From Heterostelium album PN500 (Eukaryota > Evosea > Eumycetozoa > Acytosteliales > Acytosteliaceae), in NCBI RefSeq assembly GCF_000004825.1, contig NW_008805071.1, positions 2,200,992 through 2,264,991 on the forward strand: a stretch of 64,000 nt of DNA, given 5' to 3'. Both the position numbers and the translations under genes were made by a program. The notes below the pieces were generated by a model. That model saw nothing but the letters and a program-made list of their open reading frames with translations, did no database searches and was not told the origin of the DNA. This document shows, in pieces, positions 57,346 to 64,000 of the stretch. Numbering within the stretch: position 1 is the stretch's first letter; every line of letters starts with the position of its first letter.

Positions 57346-60300
57346 TTATTTTGTTGTTTTCTTAAGATGATCTCTTAGAGCATCGATACCAGTTTGATTT
57401 TGACCTGGTGCTCCTATATAGGCAGAACATCTTCTGGAAATTCTGATAGCTTGACCACCTCTCATCGATGACATTAGACTTTCCATGAATTGTCCGTTTG
57501 GTGCATGGTCATCATCGTCTTCGCCACCTGCATATTGCACTTGTAGAGAGGGTGCAACCGGTGAAGTTGGTTTCATCATTGGAAGTGCACCGGCTGGTGG
57601 TTTGAATCCGCCTGGTGTTGGAGGTTTCGGTGATCCAGTACTGGCCGATGCACCAGCAAGTTTTTTGGCTGCTGCCTTGTTGGCGTTTTCACGTTCCTTC
57701 AACATCTGCTCGTGAGTACGCTTGAATTCGCTCTTGAACTTGGAGATGTTGGCAAAGAATTCCTCGGGGGTGGCAGTCTTGCTGTCCTCACCGAAATAGG
57801 CGACCACCGCCGAGAATGAATCGCATGCCAATGTCGATTGTTTCTCGAGTTGTCCAACAGAGTCTGTCGCTTGTCCGAGGAAATTCGATAGGACAGTCTT
57901 GGCTGCACCCTCAGAGACTTCGACTTCCTGCTTGACTTGGTTGAGACCTTTACGCAAACCACCGAGTTCCGACTTGATTGTCTGAACGGATACACGCTTG
58001 GCATCTTCACAGTTGGAGAGTTGCTCGTGGAAATGCAAGAGGTCCGGGTGTTTTTGCTCGAGGAATTGGATGAGCCAAACGAGCAGAGTAATCTTGTTGT
58101 CGACTGGCGACCGCATTTCGGCGAGCGACGACAGCGAATCCAGCTTGAAACCATAGACGTCACCACGTGGAGTTCCACCATTGATAAAGTTTCCAAGTGA
58201 AAGAATGATTTCCAAGAGTTTCTGGAAGTGTTTGCTTTCTTTCAACTCGTTCGATGCCTTTAGCAATACTTGTACATCGGGCGACAATTCTTCTATTTGA
58301 GAACGCAGCTTTTGTTTGAATATGAAACAATCGAGCTTCTCATTGATACGAGTCACCTTTGACATTTCATAGAGGAATTGCTCTGGTTTGCCAAGGCTGC
58401 TGAAATCTTCTTCTCTGAGGAGTTCAACTTCCTCGGGTGTCGGTGTGAATTTGGAGAGCGACTTGGCATCCTCCAATGTCAATCTAGTCTCGTCGAGTTG
58501 GTTGATTGCCTTGGCGAGATCTGCCAATGGCATCTTGAATCTACTCAACATGATAGAGATTGCCTGTGAACGTTTTATATCCAAGATACTAATGGCTTGA
58601 GCTGGTTTTGTTGGCGAACCAACACTGCTTCCTGCCAATGGACCACCACCTGCTTCCATTGGTTTGGCGGCAGCCGGTTTCTTGACTTGGAACAACTCTT
58701 CCAGACCCTTGAACTGGTCATTCAAACTAAATTCCTTGGCGTTCATCCACATTGAATTCTCAATGATATTGTTATTGACTTTTTTCCATTGAAGACCAAC
58801 CATTTTGACGCTTGGAGTTGGTGGTGTTTTTCTGGACGGTAAGTTTGGTCCGGTTGGAGCGGCAGGTGCGCCTGGCGCAGCCGACTTCTTTCCACCGGGT
58901 GGAGGTGGTGGTGGTGGTGGTCCTCCTGCTCCTCCGGGTGGTGGAGGTGGTGGTGGTGGCGCTCCTCCTGGTGGTGGTGGAGGTGGTGGTGCTCCTCCTG
59001 GTGGTGGAGGGGGTGGTGGTGGTCCGCCCGAAGATGGAATCGGTTCTGAATTGGTAATATCAGGTGTAGTTGGTTCGGCAGTTAAAGTATTTGGTGATGG
59101 TGATGGTTCATTTGTTGATTTTGGACGACTTGCCAATTGTTGTTCCAAACTCTTAATAGTTCTATCCAATTCATTGATTTTACTATTTAATTGTTGATTG
59201 TCAGATTTCATCTCATCTAAAGATGTAGTTAGATTTTTAATCTTGTCAGTGAATACTGTTGTATCTACTTGTGGTTGTTGTTGTTGTACAACTGTAACTG
59301 TTGGTGCTGGTGTTGCTGCTGTTGCTGCTGTTGCTGCTGCTGAATGCTTCAAATGTTCAATTTGCTCAATTAATTTTCTATTTTCAGAGGTGAGTGTGTC
59401 GATTCTGTCGGATTGAGATTGACGAGTTGGATCGGAGAGTAACGATCCAACCGCTTCGTCTAGTAGATTCCATTGTTTTCCACCGAGATCCGATTGAGTG
59501 CTGGCCAGAGTGTATAGACATCTGAGAATGGAGAGGAAGTGGTGGTGTAGTGCCGGTGACTGTTGGAGCATGGCATCGAGTTTGCTGCTCACTTCAGTTG
59601 GTGAACGAATATTGACGTCGGTGTATGCAGAGTCCATCTCTTCGCTATCTTCTTCGAGACACTCAAAGAATACATCAAGTTGTGTGTCCAATTCCGAGTG
59701 TTTGCCTCTCGATGGCTTAACTAATTCTATCAATTCCAATGCTGTAAATTCCGATCGTAATGAAACACGTGTTTGTAAATCTACAGGTGAATTAACAACT
59801 GAGTTTACAAAGGTCATAAAAGATGTCTATAAAAAAAAAAAATTTTTAATTATATATTGAAATTAATTAATTATATTAGATTTTTGAACAACATTAAATT
59901 AAAAGAATTTATAATTATTTTTATATCTTTTTTTTAAATAAAAATATAACTTTTTTTAAAAATCAAAAAGAATAAACTTTAAATTATTATAATAATTAAT
60001 TTTTTAAATTATTATAATTACTCCAAATTTGTCAAATCAATCATTGCCAATAGAATAAAGATAAATATACACATGAATGATTATGAATTGAATTGTTTGA
60101 TGATATATTTTTAAAACAACTTGGAATAATATGGATGGAAATTTTAAAAGTGTGTGTCAAAGAGTTTAAAAATATACGTCATTTTGGGTTGGTGGTTGAT
60201 GATGGATTAAATAAAGTCTGACACATGATATTTATAAAAATTATGATTGTGTGTGTATGGTTTAGAATAATGGTACCAATATAATAATTATGTGATAATA

Positions 60301-61423
60301 TGTTGTATTGATTTACTTTGTATTGATTTGATTGATTTGATTTGATTTGATTGATCGACAATTATATTAATATAAAGATAATGAAATAAAATATATAAAA
60401 TTGGAACTTTGATTTGATTTGTTTCGATTTCTTTGAATGTATAAAAAAGCTATAAATAATAAAAATAATATTGTTGTTGCTGTTGTTATATTTACCCAAT
60501 ATTCAAATTGTAATTGTGACTTTGCAACTTGTTTAGCACCCTCCACGATAGTTTGGAAACGAGTTCTCTCACGTGTAGATTGTCTAAAGTTTTCGACAGC
60601 TTCAAGAACGAAATCGTGTCCAATTTTAGGAACCAATGACAAGGCTGCTGTTAATGATAGAATAAGTGAACGCAATTCAGGTGGGTATGTCAAATCCAAA
60701 CATAAAATCAAAAGTTTGAAAGTGTGTGATGTTGCCATAACTGATTTCAATCCATTTGTTGAATTTAACAATGATTTAATACAAGTAACACAATCTGACA
60801 TTATCAAGAAATCTGTTTTATCCTTTCTATTAGATTTTAAATTATAATAAATAAAAATAGTGAAATGGTTCATTAATTTGATTAGTAATGATTCCAAAAT
60901 TTAAATTACTATTGTTATTATTTACTTACTCTGGCTTCAATTGGAATGTTTGGAATATCTTTAGAATTTCAACGAATCCACCGAGTTGAAGGAATGAATT
61001 GATCCATGACATTGGATTCGATCCGAGACAAACACGCAACTCTGAAATTAACTTTTGATTCTGTGCTGCGGCGTTCTCACGCATTGCCGACAAGAAATAT
61101 TGTGGGGTGTCGTAGAGTGTACCGTTTTGTTTTGCTTTCTCCTCGGCGTCTCTAATCTTATCTTTGTGTTGCATGAGGAGTACCCACTTCTTGTCGTTGG
61201 ACCAAGCTTGCATCTCTGCTTTCTTGGCATCGGGGACACCCAACTCGTCTAGCAGACTAGCAAACTGCTGACCGAGATCCTCGCTAGCAATGGGTGCTTT
61301 AGTGGTTCCACCATTGCTGTTGTTGTTAATTACCGCTGGACTAACCGATTGCTTTCTATCCTTATCCTTCTCTTTATCCTTATCCTTATCACCTTTAATT
61401 CCTTTTATAATATTACCAAACAT
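57346..61423 (-). CDS. Diaphanous-related formin
   Basis: Three exons, 61423-60930, 60826-60496 and 59826-57346, join to 1,101 aa, typical of dictyostelid formins (a ForH/dDia2-type assignment is possible but unproven). Residues about 45-390 form the GBD/FH3 region ('SWINSFLQLGGFVEILKIF', 'SDCVTCIKSLLNSTNGLKSVM'). A coiled coil follows. FH1 (about 545-600) has four runs of 7-8 prolines that recruit profilin-actin. FH2 (about 610-1020) starts near 'LQWKKVNNNIIENSMW' and includes 'LSLGNFINGG' and 'DSLSSLAEMRSPVDNKITLL'. Near the end, 'MESLMSSMRGGQAIRISRR' fits the DAD autoinhibitory motif. It nucleates linear actin filaments and should be opened by a Rho-family GTPase. Introns are 103 and 669 bases. 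Confidence 0.93.
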
Positions 61424-62389
61424 TGTTTTTTTTTTTTCAAATGTTTTTTCTTTCTTTCTTTCTATTACTACACTAATATTATTATTATTATTTCTTTTTC
61501 TTTTCTATTTTTTTTTTTACAAATTATTTTAATATTATTACAATTTTATATGATTTATTGATTGGTTTATTATTTAGAAATACATTAATTCTTTTAGGAA
61601 ATGAACATATAATAACAATAGTGATACAAGGTTATTAAGATTTTACGTAGTATGTTATTGTACAATCAAAAAAATACTCTATAATTTTTAGATTTTTTTA
61701 TTTTATTATTGTTTTTTTCTAATTTTATTTGAAAATTTTTGCAAATCTTAAAATCAGTTAGTTAGAAAAAAAAAACCACCATTTTTGCTGTCTAATTTGG
61801 CAATAAAGAAAAACGTACAATCAAATAATGTTGTTAAAAAAAAAAAAAAAGAATATATATGGTTTGGTTTCTGATTTTTCATTACATCAGAGAACATACA
61901 CAAAAGTTGTAATTTCAGAACTAAAAATGTAAATTGAAATTATTTAGTTATAAATTGGTTTTTTTTTTTGAATCTACGATTGGCCTCTCTCAAAATAATA
62001 CTACTAAAAATATCAAAAACAATCCAAATTAATTATTAATACCATATTAGTTATAACTTTGACCTTTATATCTATCTATTTTTATTTAATTAATCAAGTT
62101 AATATATATTTGTTTGGTATTTGTATTGTACAATAAATTTATATCTAACTTTTTTTTTTTTTTGCAATCACTTGCAAAAACAAAATTTTTTGGTTGATGC
62201 GTCATCAAAAAAAAAAAAAAAAAGAAAACAAAATTCATTTTTTGAGCACACGAATTCAAAAAAACTATTAATTAAAATAACAAACAGACTTGTTTTTCTT
62301 TGGTTCCAACCTATCTAGTTTTTGTTTTTTTTTCAAGATTAATTATTTATTTTTATATATTCTTAGAATCAACAACAACAACAACAACA
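61424..62389. promoter_or_regulatory. Divergent promoter region, formin and DnaJ
   Basis: 966 bases between two divergent starts, rich in long A and T tracts (61841-61852, 62152-62164, 62208-62223). No gene or tRNA seen. T/A tracts are typical of dictyostelid promoters; no specific operator recognised. Confidence 0.4.
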
Positions 62390-63586
62390 ATGTATAACAA
62401 CAGAATATTGTATACTATATTTTTTATTTCATTGCTGGTGATTGTTGCTATTGGTGGTGCCGACTACTACCAAATTCTTGGAGTCGGTCGTGACAGTACA
62501 CCAACAGAGATAAAGAGAGCCTACCGTAAACTCTCGTTGAAATATCATCCCGATAAGAATCAGGACAAGGATGCGCAAGCGAAATATCTCCAGGTCAACG
62601 AGGCCTACGATTGTCTCTCGGACGCTGACAAACGTCGTACCTACGATCAGTACGGTGAGGAGGGACTGAAACGTCAACAGAATGGAAACGGTGGTCACGG
62701 TGGTGGCGGTTGGGACATCTTTGGCGATCTCTTTGGTTTCGGAGGACGTCAGCAGGGTGGCGGCCAACAAATGCAACAGCGTGGCGCCGACATTGAGTTG
62801 GAGTTGGAAGCATCGTTGAAGGACCTCTACCTCGGTAGAACCACACGTGTCACTCACAAGAAGCAAGTTCTCTGTCACAAATGTCGTGGTACCGGTGCCA
62901 AGAATGCCGACGACGTCACCACGTGCTCCGGCTGCAAGGGTAGCGGAATCAAGACAAAGATCCAGCAGTTGGGTCCAGGTTTCGTACAACAGATGCAAAC
63001 TACGTGCGACGAGTGCGGTGGCAAAGGAAAGAAGACAACATCCAAGTGTCCACACTGCCAAGGCAAGAAGGTGGAGACTGGCGAAGAGACCTACACCGTC
63101 GAGATCGAGCGTGGCATGTCCGAGGGACAGACTATCAAGCTCGAGGGCATGGGAGAGGAAGCACCCGACACCACACCGGGAGATGTTATTTTCAGAATCG
63201 TTCAGATTCCACACAAGGATTTCTCGCGTTCCGGTGACAACTTGCACTACAAGATGTCGATTTCACTGCTGGAGGCACTCACCGGCTTCGACAAGGAGAT
63301 CGAACACCTCGACAAACACAAAGTTCGTGTACAACGTAAGGAGGTAACCCGTCCAGGTTTCATTTTACAGATTCCAAACGAAGGTATGCCACATCACGAT
63401 TTCGCATCGCAAACCGGTAATCTCTTTATTGAATTCACAGTGATCTTCCCAACCACAATAACTGAAGAACAAAAATCAGGTAATTATTAACTATTTATTT
63501 AACCATATTTGAAAAACTAAACTAACTGATAACTAATCAATCATTTCATTCATCAAATTCAAATAGCATTCAAGAAATTACTATAA
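62390..63586 (+). CDS. ER-type DnaJ co-chaperone (type I Hsp40)
   Basis: Exon 1 62390-63479 and exon 2 63567-63586 (87-base intron, GTAATT...CAAATAG) give 369 aa ending SAFKKLL. The ATG at 62390 is chosen because it is followed by a clear signal peptide (about residues 1-23). The J domain includes HPD ('[10 protein letters not shown]', about 54-63). Then come a Gly-rich linker (about 98-125), four Cys-x-x-Cys-x-Gly zinc modules ('CHKCRGTG', 'CSGCKGSG', 'CDECGGKG', 'CPHCQGKK') and two C-terminal substrate domains. It resembles Scj1/ERdj3-type lumenal partners of BiP. There is no HDEL/KDEL-like retention signal. G+C is high for the window, as expected of a highly expressed gene. Confidence 0.93.
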
Positions 63587-64000
63587 AAACAAATTGAAAA
63601 TAATATAGAAATATAAATAATAATAATATAGATAGATAATAATACAAAAACGACTTTGCTTTGACAAATATTAATGTTGTTATAATAATATTAAAAAAGA
63701 AATACACTTGTAGTACAATTTAAATTTGATCATCAAAATGTATTAATTTAAATTATAATCTAAAAACAAATATTTTATTATTTTTTTTTTTTCCAATTTT
63801 TTTTTCTCATTATGATTAAACTAATTGGGAAGGAATGAATGATATCAGCCCGAATTAATTGGTGATGACATTCACAACGACTCTTATTTTGTTTGTTTTC
63901 ATGAAAAAACACCTTTGTTGACCCACAAACAAAAATACACCTTTTATGCAAAAAAATCAATTTTTTTTTTTTTTATTTTTATTAGTAGTTAGTTTGTTGT
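63587..64000. other. 3' flank of DnaJ gene, nothing further seen
   Basis: A/T-rich with AATAAT-type motifs and T tracts. No coding frame with recognisable features reaches the right edge. Confidence 0.4.

Noticed and set aside
58805-59197. Gly/Pro-rich plus-strand ORF opposite the formin FH1 region
   Set aside because: It is the antisense shadow of the polyproline tracts; the minus-strand formin is clearly the real gene.
62429-63247. 272-codon minus-strand ORF across the DnaJ gene
   Set aside because: Antisense shadow of a well-conserved, G+C-richer coding exon; no start context or motif of its own.
63918-63927. ACCCACAA, resembling the Dictyostelium upstream element of small RNA genes
   Set aside because: Eight bases of loose consensus with no following snoRNA, snRNA or class I RNA sequence before the window ends.

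Overview
The window looks like nuclear DNA of a dictyostelid social amoeba. Intergenic DNA is extremely A+T rich with long homopolymers, introns are short with GTA-type donors, and Asn repeats are common. The gene families also fit: FNIP-repeat F-box proteins, B-box/beta-propeller-like proteins, dictyostelid-type ankyrin proteins, leishmanolysin-like M8 proteases and a Clu-family gene. Codon use in conserved genes (formin, DnaJ) is less A/T-biased than the flanks. I cannot name the species. One run of 100 Ns (52379-52478) marks an assembly gap.

Layout. 0-5 kb is mostly genomic debris: a broken coiled-coil/AT-hook gene, a decayed piggyBac transposase, a hAT remnant and one spliced hypothetical gene. 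7.3-9.1 kb holds an intact six-exon serine carboxypeptidase. 9.4-15.3 kb is a graveyard with two partial Clu-family copies, LRR fragments, a non-LTR retroelement tail and a small repeat with inverted ends. Inside it lies an apparently intact two-exon gene with a bacterial-type Uma2/PD-(D/E)XK nuclease-like domain. 16.9-31.6 kb carries two M8 proteases plus a third decayed copy, a B-box gene with a premature TGA, two proteins with papain-like (NlpC/LRAT-type) signatures, a frameshifted ankyrin gene and an F-box-like gene. 32.8-40.7 kb has a 2-oxoglutarate/Fe(II) oxygenase, a 4.4-kb gene-poor stretch, a GATA-like zinc-finger coiled-coil protein and a Tpt1/KptA RNA 2'-phosphotransferase. 41.4-55.2 kb is an amplified family cluster: B-box, F-box/FNIP, ankyrin, a second F-box/FNIP split by an LTR element, and B-box. 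55.7-63.6 kb is conserved housekeeping: a ZFPL1 homologue, a Diaphanous-related formin and an ER-type DnaJ.

How the parts relate. The B-box, F-box/FNIP and ankyrin genes are paralogous within the window, and most families have at least one dead copy, so this is an active birth-and-death region of probable ubiquitin-ligase-type adaptors. The Ty3/gypsy-like insertion at 48777-52653 is the clearest structural event. It has TG...CA LTRs, a polypurine tract, an integrase ORF and a 5-bp AGTAT target duplication on both flanks, and it separates the F-box exon of an FNIP gene from its repeat exon. The element also contains a hAT transposase tail and a small spliced gene with two SUMO-interacting-type motifs and a BED-like zinc finger.

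All gene models are from reading the sequence. Splice sites were chosen where GT...AG restored frame and family homology. Family names rest on motif recognition, not on database searches.
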